Shown here in pieces: positions 1 to 7,916 of a stretch of 64,000 nt of DNA (positions are counted from its first letter, which is position 1; each line of letters begins with the position of its first letter). This stretch comes from Rosenbergiella epipactidis (lineage in GTDB: Bacteria; Pseudomonadota; Gammaproteobacteria; Enterobacterales; Enterobacteriaceae): the NCBI RefSeq assembly GCF_018494055.1, contig NZ_JABBFQ010000001.1, positions 310,001 through 374,000 on the forward strand. The letters are read 5' to 3'. The translations under genes were made by a program, and so were the position numbers. The notes beneath the pieces were generated by a model that was not told where the DNA came from, did no database searches, and saw only the letters and a list, made by a program, of their open reading frames with translations.

Positions 1-175
1 GCCCCTGCGCCCAGTCAACTTTTGACGGCACGCTAATCGGCGGCAGTAAGAACGCGCTCGGTTTATCGAGCTTCGGATGGGGGCCAATCTGTTCAGCGAT
101 AGTGGTCGATTCGCTATTATCGCATCCTGCTAACAGAGCACAGAGAATAAGCATACTGCATTGACGATTTATCAT
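1..175 (-). CDS. sorbosone dehydrogenase-like PQQ lipoprotein (5' end only)
   Basis: Only the first 58 residues are in the window; the gene runs off the left edge. The N-terminus is a lipoprotein signal with the lipobox LLAGC, so the product should be lipid-anchored in the periplasm. The following stretch (GPHPKLDKPS, then LLPPISVPSKVDWAQG) resembles the start of L-sorbosone/glucose dehydrogenase family proteins, PQQ-dependent periplasmic sugar-aldehyde oxidases. The start codon overlaps the stop of the upstream DUF2231 gene as ATGA, so the two are translationally coupled. DUF2231 membrane proteins are common neighbours of this family. The catalytic beta-propeller lies outside the window, so the family call rests on the N-terminus and context. 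Confidence 0.6.
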   Translation of the reverse strand, partial: MINRQCSMLILCALLAGCDNSESTTIAEQIGPHPKLDKPSAFLLPPISVPSKVDWAQG

Positions 176-615
176 AGTGCCTCCTGCTGTTGACGAGGCC
201 TGCTCAGCGCATCATTCAGTACCGCCAGGACTAACAATGCGACGGTCACTCCTGACAGTACAAGCCCAGCGGGCATCACACCCCACGCATCACGGCTGTG
301 CACGAACGCATTAAATATCGCCACGATGATGGCTAAGGCATTTAGCCAAAAACTACGACGGGCTGCTAACAGTGGCGAGACGGAATGCGATACCCAGACT
401 TGGTAGAGATTAATCAAACGTGGAAGGATGGCAAAAAGTAGGCCGAAGAAATTAAGCCAACTGGCTCCTTTGACCCAGAAGATCTCTTGCGTCATAAAAT
501 AAATAATATCAAAGCAAAACCCCGCGACAAAGGCACCATACGCCGCGGGATTGAGAAGATTAACCAGAAAAATCGCTAACCGCGAGGGTGAGCGAAAATG
601 TGTCACAGAAGGCAT
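172..615 (-). CDS. DUF2231 four-helix inner membrane protein
   Basis: The 147-residue protein has about four hydrophobic segments (residues 18-42, 52-68, 88-108, 114-134). It carries the FVHSRDAW and AILPRLINL signatures that I associate with DUF2231. Its biochemical function is unknown; family members typically sit beside periplasmic sugar dehydrogenases and may be membrane partners or anchors. The start is supported by a GGAGC ribosome-binding site about 7 bases upstream. The stop overlaps the next start (ATGA), pairing it with the sorbosone-dehydrogenase-like lipoprotein. Confidence 0.75.
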   Translation of the reverse strand: MPSVTHFRSPSRLAIFLVNLLNPAAYGAFVAGFCFDIIYFMTQEIFWVKGASWLNFFGLLFAILPRLINLYQVWVSHSVSPLLAARRSFWLNALAIIVAIFNAFVHSRDAWGVMPAGLVLSGVTVALLVLAVLNDALSRPRQQQEAL

Positions 616-718
616 AGCAGGCTCCTAAACGTCATAGACAGTCTATTGAGCATGGCTAACATTTTACAAATTAACAACCTTTTTAACAAAGTTATAATTT
701 TAGCGCTTTTGTTCAGGC

Positions 719-1588
719 CTACTTCGCCGGTATCACCTCATCCACCATTGACAAAAAGGCTTTCTCAACCGGAGAGGCGGAATAACGGTGCCAGACTAAA
801 TAGATATCGCAAGAGGAGAGCGTATCCAGTGGATAGCAATAAAGGCCTTTCACTTCATCATTATTTTCGATAAAACTGCGTGGCATCACGGTAAAGCCAA
901 GTTTTTGGCGAATAGCCCCTAAAATCAGTGGGTAAGACTCTATATCACATTGTTGGCGCGCTTCCAGTTGTTGTGCAGCCAGCCAATCCTCGATAAGAAC
1001 ATGATAAAAGCAGTGCTCACCGAAGGTATAGAGCGTCAATTGCGAAACCTGCTCGATAAAAGTCTCTAAGCTTGCACAATGGGTGACTAAACATAAGCTT
1101 TCAGGGCCGAACAGTCGGCTTTCAAGTACCGGGTGTTCAACCGGACCATCGACAACCACCATATCCACTTCACCTGCCAATAAACGGTCCATTAAGGGCA
1201 GGGAAGAGTGACTTGAAAGTGACACTGTCACATCTGGATATTGCTGCATAAAGCCTATCATTATCTGCTGTAAACGGCTGTTCAGGGCAACATCTAACGC
1301 ACCGAGGCGTAAATGACCCTTTAGAGATTCGGGTTTAAAAAAGTGAAGGCACTCCTCGCTCTGCTTCAGTAACTGCTGCGCTTGAGGGTAAAATGCACGA
1401 CCTTCCGGGGTGAGCGTTAACCGCTGTTTATCCCGATTGACTAACGCAACGCCCAGACTTTCTTCTAATTCACGGATACGCGTTGAGATATTAGACGGGA
1501 CACAGTGCATTTTTTTCGCAGCTTGTACCACACTCCCTGTTTCGACCAGTGCGCAGAAAATGCGTAATTGGGGCAGTTTCAACAACAT
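719..1588 (-). CDS. LysR-family transcriptional regulator
   Basis: This 289-residue LysR-type regulator has a winged HTH at residues 5-60 (QLRIFCALVETGSVVQAAKK, then an SNISTRIRELEESLGVALV helix) followed by the type-2 periplasmic-binding effector domain. The ATG at 1588 is preferred over upstream in-frame starts because an AGGAGAG ribosome-binding site sits 6 bases before it and LysR proteins start this close to the HTH. It lies 16 bp after the AEC transporter gene on the same strand, so it probably ends the gloA-aldA-transporter operon and may regulate it. The palindrome at 4633-4647 is a candidate site. The ligand is unknown. Confidence 0.85.
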   Translation of the reverse strand: MLLKLPQLRIFCALVETGSVVQAAKKMHCVPSNISTRIRELEESLGVALVNRDKQRLTLTPEGRAFYPQAQQLLKQSEECLHFFKPESLKGHLRLGALDVALNSRLQQIMIGFMQQYPDVTVSLSSHSSLPLMDRLLAGEVDMVVVDGPVEHPVLESRLFGPESLCLVTHCASLETFIEQVSQLTLYTFGEHCFYHVLIEDWLAAQQLEARQQCDIESYPLILGAIRQKLGFTVMPRSFIENNDEVKGLYCYPLDTLSSCDIYLVWHRYSASPVEKAFLSMVDEVIPAK

Positions 1589-1604
1589 ATCGACTCTCCT
1601 ACTT

Positions 1605-2501
1605 CTACATTGACAACAGTGTGTGCCAAATCGGTATCGTAATGAAAGAGAGTAAAATAGCATATCCTTGAATAGCATTGGCCAAAACAGGTTGTAAACC
1701 CGCACGTTGTGCCATGATCGCCGCCGCGATCATCGGTGCCATAGCACCTTCAATCACTGTGACCTGTTGCGTGAGAGACGAGGCACCGCTGACGACGACA
1801 ACCCCCCAAACGACTAACGGTGCGGCGACTAATTTCCAGACCACTCCCGTAATCAGCGGTGAAATCCCACCACGTGGTGGTCGTAGGGCAATTTGTAACC
1901 CAACGCAGAACAGGGCTAAAGGCGTTAAGGTTGCGCCTATCTGACTGAATGGGGTCTGGAGAAATTCAGGTAAGCCACCGAGGGGTTTACTCGCCAGACT
2001 GACACAGAGCGCAATAAAAGGGGGAAAGGTAACCACTTTCTGCGCAATCATTTTAACGGTGGGTGTTTGACCGGAACACAGCGCCATCACCATCACGCCC
2101 AAGGTGGAGAGAATGATAAAACTGCCTACTTGGTCGGCGATAACCGCAACTTGTAGCCCGGCGGCACCATAGTAACTCTGCACGATGGGATAGCCCATAA
2201 AAGAGGTATTACCTATCCCTGCGACTAACGCTACAACACCTGTCACCGCACGTGGCCAAGACAATACTTTGCCTATTATGACAGCTACCGCTAACGCCCC
2301 GAGAAAAATACACCACATGCCTGCTACAGGCACTAGGGATTCGCGATTAATCGTAGTATGCGGGATAAGCGTTAAGATCAGGCAGGGAAGTGCGACGGTG
2401 ATCAGCCACCAGTTGATTGAGGGAACTAACTGTTCTGGATAGGACAAGAAGCGGCGTGCTGCGATGCCCATTATTAGGCAGATAATGAGTAAAGGATTCA
2501 T
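1605..2501 (-). CDS. AEC (auxin efflux carrier) family transporter
   Basis: This 298-residue, very hydrophobic protein has about ten predicted membrane spans in two halves. It shows the AEC/membrane transport family pattern, with an NTSFMGYPIV motif in the first half and a conserved GLQIAL segment later. Bacterial members are proposed to move malate, malonate or other carboxylates. It lies 54 bp downstream of the aldehyde dehydrogenase and 16 bp upstream of a LysR gene on the same strand. An organic acid made by AldA, such as lactate or pyruvate, is therefore a reasonable guess for the substrate, but this is inference from context only. Confidence 0.85.
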   Translation of the reverse strand: MNPLLIICLIMGIAARRFLSYPEQLVPSINWWLITVALPCLILTLIPHTTINRESLVPVAGMWCIFLGALAVAVIIGKVLSWPRAVTGVVALVAGIGNTSFMGYPIVQSYYGAAGLQVAVIADQVGSFIILSTLGVMVMALCSGQTPTVKMIAQKVVTFPPFIALCVSLASKPLGGLPEFLQTPFSQIGATLTPLALFCVGLQIALRPPRGGISPLITGVVWKLVAAPLVVWGVVVVSGASSLTQQVTVIEGAMAPMIAAAIMAQRAGLQPVLANAIQGYAILLSFITIPIWHTLLSM

Positions 2502-2555
2502 GGTAAGGACCGAACGGGATGAGAGATAACCGGTGCCGCAGCACCGGTAAAAGGC

Positions 2556-4022
2556 TTATGACTTATAGTTGAGGTACACTGTTTTTTGCTTCACGTAGAG
2601 TTGATAACCGTGTTCGCCATCATCACCGCCGATGCCTGATAATTTCCAACCGGCGTGGAAGCCGTTGATCTCTTCAGGGCCGTAACGGTTAATATAGACT
2701 TCACCATATTCAAGCGCGTCGCTAATTTGCATTGCCGCGTGCAGATCGCGGGTATACAGGTAAGAGCTTAATCCGTATTCACAATCGTTCGCCAGGGCAA
2801 TCACTTCATCCAAGGTATCGAAGACCACGACAGGGAGAATCGGACCAAAGGCCTCTTCTTTCAAGATGGTCGCATCCGCCGGGAGATCGGTCACGATCGT
2901 CGGTGCAACCCAGTTACCCTCTTTAAACTTAGCGTCGGTAGGCACCTTGCCTTGCCAGAAAATCTTGCCACCTTCTTTTTGGCTTTTCGCTAACAGCTCA
3001 TCCACGTGGGATTTCTCTGCTGCAGAGACCTTAGGACCCATAGTGGTTTTAGACGCCATCGGATCGCCTACAACAACTTTATCTGCCGCTTTTTTCAAGG
3101 CTTTCATAAAGGTGTCATAAACATCGCGTTGAACGTAAGTGCGTTCATTACAGATACACACTTGCCCACAGTTAGCCATACGTGCATCGATAGCATCCTG
3201 AGCGGCTTTTTCAATATCGGCATCGGCCAGTACGATAAAGGGTGCTTTACCCCCCAGTTCAAGGGAGACAGGAATCACTTTTTCCGCAGCGTTCTTAGCA
3301 ATAATTTTACCGGCGCGAGTCGATCCAGTCATAGTCACCAGTTGGACATCAGGATGTTTAACTAATGCGTCACCGACCTTGCTGCCTTCGCCGCAGAGAA
3401 CGTTAATCACGCCATCTGGAATGCCAGCGGCTTTACTCAGTGTCGCGAGAGCTAATGAACAAAGTGGGGTATTTTCACTCGGTTTGACGACAATAGTATT
3501 ACCCGCGACTAACGCTGGAGCCGTTTTACGCGCGAAAATTGCCAGTGGAAAGTTCCAGGGAATAATGGCAGCGACCACGCCTAGAGGCGCTTCTTTGGTG
3601 ATGGCCTGCTGTTGCGGATGGTTTGACGCCAAGACATGTCCGGTACGTTTCCACCCAAAGCCAGCGTAGTAACGCAGCATTGTCATCGCCATTTCCACTT
3701 CGCCAATCGACTCACTAAGCGGTTTACCTTGCTCAGTCGTCAGCAGTGTAGCAAGGGCTTTTTTATGCTTTTCAATTTGCTGTGCGAAAGCTTGCAGATA
3801 CTCTGCACGTTGTGGTTGTGGCAGGGCGGCCCACTGTTTTTGCGCGTTTTTAGCTGCAGTAACCGCCTGATTCGCCTCTGTTTTACTTCCCATAGCCACC
3901 TTGGCGATGGTTTCACCGGTAGCAGGGTTCAGCACATCATCGGCAGTCTTACACTCCACCCATTGGTTATTGATAAAGTGAGCGGCATTTTCAGGCAGTA
4001 ATTTTTTAAAATCGGTAGACAT
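2556..4022 (-). CDS. aldA: NAD-dependent aldehyde dehydrogenase, AldA (lactaldehyde) type
   Basis: This 488-residue member of the ALDH superfamily oxidises aldehydes to acids with NAD. Seen directly: the oxyanion motif PWNFP, the cofactor segment VVKPSENTP, the general base in LELGGKAP, and the catalytic cysteine region CGQVCICNERTYVQ. The C-terminal GFHAGWKLSGIGG stretch resembles E. coli AldA, which handles lactaldehyde, glycolaldehyde and methylglyoxal. The ATG at 4022 is chosen over an upstream in-frame ATG at 4049 because AGGAGAAA lies directly before it. It follows gloA by 26 bp, so both probably serve methylglyoxal/lactaldehyde disposal. Exact substrate preference cannot be read from sequence. 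Confidence 0.85.
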   Translation of the reverse strand: MSTDFKKLLPENAAHFINNQWVECKTADDVLNPATGETIAKVAMGSKTEANQAVTAAKNAQKQWAALPQPQRAEYLQAFAQQIEKHKKALATLLTTEQGKPLSESIGEVEMAMTMLRYYAGFGWKRTGHVLASNHPQQQAITKEAPLGVVAAIIPWNFPLAIFARKTAPALVAGNTIVVKPSENTPLCSLALATLSKAAGIPDGVINVLCGEGSKVGDALVKHPDVQLVTMTGSTRAGKIIAKNAAEKVIPVSLELGGKAPFIVLADADIEKAAQDAIDARMANCGQVCICNERTYVQRDVYDTFMKALKKAADKVVVGDPMASKTTMGPKVSAAEKSHVDELLAKSQKEGGKIFWQGKVPTDAKFKEGNWVAPTIVTDLPADATILKEEAFGPILPVVVFDTLDEVIALANDCEYGLSSYLYTRDLHAAMQISDALEYGEVYINRYGPEEINGFHAGWKLSGIGGDDGEHGYQLYVKQKTVYLNYKS

Positions 4023-4048
4023 AATTTCTCCTATAGGGTCCGTCAACA

Positions 4049-4576
4049 TTACACGTCAAGGGGAGTCGGTTGTAGAATCTCGATCCAATAACCATCGGGG
4101 TCTTTAATAAAAGCGATGTGTTTCATACGGCCATCGCTAAGACGCTTTTGAAACGATACATTCAGGGCTTCAAAGCGTTCGCAGGCTTCGCGGACATCTG
4201 GTACAGAAATGCAAATATGACCGAATCCTTGCGGCTCATCATTACCGTTGTGGTAATGGAAGTCTGGCTGAGTTTCAGTGCCGTGGTTGTAGGTCAGTTC
4301 CAATACGCCTGTCTGGCTAAGTACCCACTCTTTACGCGCTTCTTCGTCATCGGGGATGACGGAAAGTGGCGCACGTATCAAATAGACGATGGTAAAGGCT
4401 GCGTCATTATTAACCTGCTCGTAAACCGGAACGAAACCTAAAACATTGCAGTAAAAATCGACTGAGTCCTGAAGATTTTTAACCCTGATCATCGTATGGT
4501 TAAAGTGATAACCAGCCGACTCTGCACTTCGCGTACGGTCAAAAGAAAATTTTTCAAATAGTGTCGCTAACGCCAT
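4049..4576 (-). CDS. gloA: glyoxalase I (lactoylglutathione lyase), long type
   Basis: It converts the methylglyoxal-glutathione hemithioacetal to S-lactoylglutathione in the cytoplasm. At 175 residues it is about 40 longer than the nickel enzyme of E. coli and matches the length of human GLO1 and Pseudomonas GloA3, which are zinc-type enzymes. Four likely metal ligands are visible: the H in FNHTMIRVK, E in VLELTYNHG, H in GFGHICISV, and E in YWIEILQP. It is the first gene of the minus-strand run leading into aldA, an AEC transporter and a LysR gene. An SDR gene diverges from its promoter region. Confidence 0.92.
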   Translation of the reverse strand: MALATLFEKFSFDRTRSAESAGYHFNHTMIRVKNLQDSVDFYCNVLGFVPVYEQVNNDAAFTIVYLIRAPLSVIPDDEEARKEWVLSQTGVLELTYNHGTETQPDFHYHNGNDEPQGFGHICISVPDVREACERFEALNVSFQKRLSDGRMKHIAFIKDPDGYWIEILQPTPLDV

Positions 4577-4632
4577 AAATGACTCCTTAAGTAAGGCTGT
4601 GAAAATCTACTGACTCAAAGTTTAGGACAGGA

Positions 4633-4647
4633 TTTCGTTTTACGAAA
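4633..4647. promoter_or_regulatory. perfect palindrome between gloA and the divergent SDR
   Basis: TTTCGT-TTT-ACGAAA is a perfect inverted repeat with 6-bp arms and a 3-bp spacer in the divergent intergenic region, 57 bp before the gloA start. Read as TTTCG-N5-CGAAA it fits the general LysR operator shape (T-N11-A within a palindrome). The LysR gene ending this operon (719-1588) is the obvious candidate binder. A second, weaker repeat, TTCAC-N5-GTGAA, lies at 4671-4685. Function is inferred from position and symmetry only. Confidence 0.4.
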
Positions 4648-4754
4648 GTGACAGTTTTTGAGAAAAGATATTCACTATTTGTGAAATGACAAATATTGCG
4701 TTTCGAGGATTCTGTGCCACACTTTTGGGTAATTACGTCGATAAGGATCACATA

Positions 4755-5517
4755 ATGTCTCGTTTTACAGATAAAGTGGTGGTAGTTACTGGCGCAGGAT
4801 CTGGTATGGGTGCCGCAACAGCGAAGGCCTTTGTAAACGAGGGTGCGAAAGTCGTGCTAGTCGGCCGAACAGAAGAGAAATTAAAAAAAGTTGCGGCAGA
4901 ATTGCCCGCCGCGCAGGTACTTTTAGCCCCTACAGATGTCGCCGATCCGCATGCGGTCACCGCTAGCCGCCCACGTCGAGCAGAAGTGGGGACATGTCGA
5001 TATCCTGGTCAATAACGCTGGCGTAGTGGTGCAAGGTTTAGCCCATGAACTGTCGGTGGACGATTGGGATAAGCAGATGGGCACGAATTTAAATGGTGTA
5101 TTCTATATGGTACGCGCCTTCGTCCCCGGCATCTTAAAGCAGAAAGGAAATATCGTTAACATCTCATCGGTCTCCGGACTCGGGGGCGATTGGGGAATGA
5201 GTTTCTATAATGCTTCGAAAGGGGCGATCAGCAACTTTACGCGCTCACTGGCTATGGACTATGGCCAGCATGGCGTCAGAGTTAACGCAGTATGCCCCGG
5301 CATGACAGAAACCGAGATGACCGCTGGGATCACCTCAGATACTCAAGCCCTCGATAAGTTTAAGGACCGCACGCCGCTGCAACGCCCCGGACAGTCTGAA
5401 GATATTGCGCATGCGGTGCTGTTCTTAGCCAGTGATCAGGCCAGCTATATCACAGGGGTTAACTTACCGGTTGACGGCGGCATTCACGCATCGAACGGCC
5501 AACCTCGCCAAGCCTAA
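4755..5517 (+). pseudogene. short-chain dehydrogenase/reductase, frameshifted
   Basis: Two adjacent frames together encode one classical SDR. The first gives the Rossmann start (VVVTGAGSGMGAATAKAF) and runs to about 4961. The second resumes at 4963 with LAAHVEQKWGHVDILVNNAG and continues through the catalytic YNASKGAISN to VNLPVDGG and a normal C-terminus. The break lies between ACC at 4959-4961 and CTA at 4963, consistent with one extra base or two missing bases. The ATG at 4755 has an AAGGA site 7 bases upstream. As written, the product stops after about 86 residues and lacks the catalytic half. It diverges from the gloA-aldA operon. A sequencing error cannot be excluded. Confidence 0.8.
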
Positions 5518-5731
5518 CTATTCTCGCATACTGGCTAACAGTTGCTGGGTGTTATAACGAACCGCCGCTAAATAGCTGGCCGCTGGGCCCTGTTGTGTAG
5601 ACAGGGCTTCCGGATACAGCTCACCGCCAGGCGTTGCCCCGCTGGCCTGAGCAATTTGAGTGACTAACCGAGGATCGGTCTGATTCTCGGTAAAATAATG
5701 CTTAATATGCCGCTGTTTCAGTTCCTTAATT
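5518..5731 (-). pseudogene. 3' fragment of a ZnuA-like metal ABC substrate-binding protein
   Basis: About 71 codons on the minus strand read as the C-terminal end of a cluster 9 (Zn/Mn) ABC substrate-binding protein: RHIKHYFTENQTDPRLV, then AQASGATPGGELYPEALS and a terminal helix ending ASMRE before TAG at 5518-5520. The reading is cut exactly where the GGGG of a 38-bp Tn3-type inverted repeat begins at 5732, so the transposon interrupted the gene. The N-terminal three quarters, with the signal peptide and most metal ligands, is missing from the window. No start or promoter remains, so it should be inactive. Confidence 0.7.
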
Positions 5732-5769
5732 GGGGTCAGTTTGGATATCGAAAATTATTGTACGTTAAG
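5732..5769 (+). repeat. 38-bp Tn3-family terminal inverted repeat (left end)
   Basis: The element begins GGGGTCAGTTTGG and ends ACGTTAAG exactly 38 bases later. This matches the length and both ends of the Tn3-family terminal repeat (GGGGTC...TTAAG). It abuts the truncated ZnuA-like gene on its left and points into the resolvase/transposase region on its right. The five bases before it are TAATT, the expected site of a 5-bp target duplication. No matching right-hand repeat is present because that end has been deleted. Confidence 0.8.
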
Positions 5770-5888
5770 GTGATTTTTTGTACCTCTGAGCTGTGGTAGA
5801 GCTTGACCATGTTGACAGGCAGCTTTGAGCGATCAGCAGACGTTTGCATTATCGCTCATGCATCGATAAATGAAATATGGCTTACGGA

Positions 5889-6653
5889 TTACATAAAAAG
5901 AGTCCGGTGTAATCGGACAATATAATCTGCAGTCGGATTGGATCGCTTATCCCCCATTCGCTCCTGAATTGCCTGAACAGCAATATCCCGACGCGCAGGC
6001 AGCCGCGTTTTTTCCGTTGCGGCGATCGCTGACTTCATTTCATCATATGTGAGGTCAGTGCAGTAGCAAGGTGCACCCGGTTGTTGACGCCATGACTCCT
6101 CAATTGTACCTGCATCGAAAGCGTCGAACCCCGTATCACTGACAAGACGCATAACCATTTTCTTGTGCTCTTCGATATTCCCTGCCACCGGAATTGAAAT
6201 ACGTCCCACCGTGCCCTCTGCTGTACCTTTTGTCGCAAGGGAATCTGAACCTATTGCATTCCACGCCTTCACCAGCGGACGGTTCAGGAGATGCGCCACC
6301 CACGCGCTTTCGACCTGACCATCTGAGAACGCATCAATGTTGCCGTCGCGATGTGGATAATAGTTAGAGGTATCAGCAACGATAACATGCTGGGGTAATT
6401 TCCGGATCAGAGGAGCGATATCCGCAAGCTTTGCCATAGGTATGGAAAGGATGACAACCTGCGCATCCTTCATGGCACTGACTGCATCAGCTGCTGCAGC
6501 GCCCGTTTCAAGCACGTCGGGGGCTATCGTTTCAGGTCCGCGTGAATTAGCAACCTTAACGGAGTAACCGGCAGATGCGAGACTGCGAGCAAGCGTTTTA
6601 CCGATGTGGCCGGTTCCAAGAACAGTAATCCGGTACTTTTCATTATTAATCAT
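5889..6653 (-). CDS. NAD(P)-binding oxidoreductase, F420-reductase-like fold (copy 1)
   Basis: This 254-residue protein has a Rossmann start ITVLGTGHIGKTLARSLA (residues 9-26). It belongs to the coenzyme F420-dependent NADP reductase / NADP oxidoreductase-like superfamily often annotated as 'NAD(P)-binding domain-containing'. Conserved blocks are VANSRGPETI, DTSNYYPHRDGNID, RPLVKAWNA and ESWRQQPGAPCYCTDL. Enterobacteria do not make F420, so the real cofactor is probably NADPH, possibly with a flavin acceptor. It lies 17 bp downstream of a clear paralogue sharing all these blocks, and both follow a MarR-type gene. Substrate is unknown. Confidence 0.8.
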   Translation of the reverse strand: MINNEKYRITVLGTGHIGKTLARSLASAGYSVKVANSRGPETIAPDVLETGAAAADAVSAMKDAQVVILSIPMAKLADIAPLIRKLPQHVIVADTSNYYPHRDGNIDAFSDGQVESAWVAHLLNRPLVKAWNAIGSDSLATKGTAEGTVGRISIPVAGNIEEHKKMVMRLVSDTGFDAFDAGTIEESWRQQPGAPCYCTDLTYDEMKSAIAATEKTRLPARRDIAVQAIQERMGDKRSNPTADYIVRLHRTLFM

Positions 6654-6670
6654 AATTTTCCCTTTTTGGC

Positions 6671-7405
6671 TCAGGCCGTTACTGCACGGTTACGTTTGAC
6701 GATAGCATCATGAGTGAGTTGTTCGCCTGCAGACATAAACTCCCTGATCAACGCATCTCTGTTCAGTGGAGCGCGAGTTTTATCCGCTGCCTTAAGGGCT
6801 GCTTCAAGCTCTCCGGTTTTTAGCTCAGTACAGTAGGCTGGCGTGCCGGGCTGTTGCCGCCATGATTCGCTAAGCGTACCGGCATCTACTGCATCGAAAC
6901 CGGTCTGACTGACCAATTCAAGCGCAACAGATTTTGCTACCGGACTGTCGCCGGCAACCGGGATAGCGATACGCGACGGTGAACCGGCAGCCAGCCCTTT
7001 CTCTTGAAGCGTCTGGGCCAGAACAGCGTTCCAGGCTTTGACAAGAGGGCGTTTGACTATTTCACTGGCGTACACGCTTTCAGGTTTGCCTTCACGGATC
7101 TCTTCAATGTCCCCGTCGCGGAAGGGGTAGTAATTAGAGGTATCAATGACGACGACGCTTTCCGGAACATCACGCAAGAGTTCAGCCAATTCACCATGCT
7201 TATCAAAGGGTATAGAGAAGATGATGACGTCCACATCTCGTACGGCCTCCTGGCGCTCAACCGCCAGCGCACCCACTCTTCGCGCCAACTCTACAATGGT
7301 TTCCGGTCCTCTTGAGTTCGCCAGTTTGACCTCATGGCCCTGCACAGAGAGCTTATTTGCCAGCGTCGCACCAATGTTTCCGGCGCCAATAATGCCTATT
7401 TTCAT
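6671..7405 (-). CDS. NAD(P)-binding oxidoreductase, F420-reductase-like fold (copy 2)
   Basis: This 244-residue paralogue of the adjacent gene has the nucleotide-binding motif IGIIGAGNIGATLANKL at the extreme N-terminus. It shares LANSRGPETI, DTSNYYPFRDGDIEEI, KRPLVKAWNAV and LSESWRQQPGTPAYCTEL with it. The retained shared blocks but diverged ends suggest two related enzymes rather than a recent duplication. It lies 30 bp downstream of the MarR-type gene and 17 bp upstream of copy 1, so the three genes form one transcription unit. A role in reducing a toxic quinone or electrophile is plausible given the OhrR-like regulator, but is not shown. Confidence 0.8.
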   Translation of the reverse strand: MKIGIIGAGNIGATLANKLSVQGHEVKLANSRGPETIVELARRVGALAVERQEAVRDVDVIIFSIPFDKHGELAELLRDVPESVVVIDTSNYYPFRDGDIEEIREGKPESVYASEIVKRPLVKAWNAVLAQTLQEKGLAAGSPSRIAIPVAGDSPVAKSVALELVSQTGFDAVDAGTLSESWRQQPGTPAYCTELKTGELEAALKAADKTRAPLNRDALIREFMSAGEQLTHDAIVKRNRAVTA

Positions 7406-7435
7406 ACAAGTACCTTTTATCTGAGTGGAGGATGA

Positions 7436-7882
7436 TCAGTTATCAGCGGGATGGGCAAAGCTATTCAGGGTATCTCGTAACTCCTCAAGCTTTGTATCCG
7501 ATAACTGACAGGCTGATTTGATTCTTTCGGTTACGCGCCACAGCTCGCTTTGCAACGCGAGCCCGTCATCGGTGAGGGTAATGAGAACCCGCCTTTCATC
7601 TGCGCGATCCCGCGTGCGGGTTATGCGTCCGGCAGCCTCAAGTCTTTTGAGAATGGGAGTAATGGTGCCGGTGTCCATGCCAAGCTTATTCCCAATATCA
7701 CCCACGGTGCGTGGGGTTCCGTTAAACAACTCCAGCATGACCAGATACTGGGGAAAGGTAAGGCCCAGCGGATCCAGGAACGGCTTATGTAACCGGTTCA
7801 TGCGGCTCGCCGCACCATAGAGCGCAAAAGAAAGTTGTGTCCCTATTTCCTGTCGTGACTGCATGTTCATATGCCAATCCAT
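7436..7882 (-). CDS. MarR/OhrR-family regulator lacking the peroxide-sensing cysteine
   Basis: This 148-residue winged-helix repressor matches the OhrR branch of MarR proteins (PFLDPLGLTFPQYLVMLELF, then GMDTGTITPILKRLEAAGRI and a DERRVLITLT wing). In OhrR the sensing cysteine lies in a QLCFxLY motif; here the motif is QLSFALY, so Ser18 replaces it, and the partner tyrosine is His32. The only cysteine is near residue 127. It is therefore unlikely to sense organic hydroperoxides in the usual way. It heads the two oxidoreductase genes, and a perfect 20-bp palindrome lies just upstream. ATG codons at 7882, 7870 and 7864 are all possible starts; none has a strong ribosome-binding site. Confidence 0.82.
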   Translation of the reverse strand: MDWHMNMQSRQEIGTQLSFALYGAASRMNRLHKPFLDPLGLTFPQYLVMLELFNGTPRTVGDIGNKLGMDTGTITPILKRLEAAGRITRTRDRADERRVLITLTDDGLALQSELWRVTERIKSACQLSDTKLEELRDTLNSFAHPADN

Positions 7883-7896
7883 TATCTTGTTGATGA

Positions 7897-7916
7897 TTAT
7901 ATAGTGTGCTATATAA
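7897..7916. promoter_or_regulatory. palindromic operator upstream of the MarR-type gene
   Basis: TTATATAG-TGTG-CTATATAA is a perfect inverted repeat with 8-bp arms, centred about 25 bp upstream of the regulator's start. MarR-family repressors usually bind such AT-rich 16-20 bp palindromes over their own promoters. It is the best candidate for autoregulation of the regulator-oxidoreductase unit. Confidence 0.6.

Noticed and set aside
3006-4001. Several plus-strand frames of 85-121 codons opposite aldA and gloA
   Set aside because: They mirror the coding strand of conserved enzymes and show no independent protein features.
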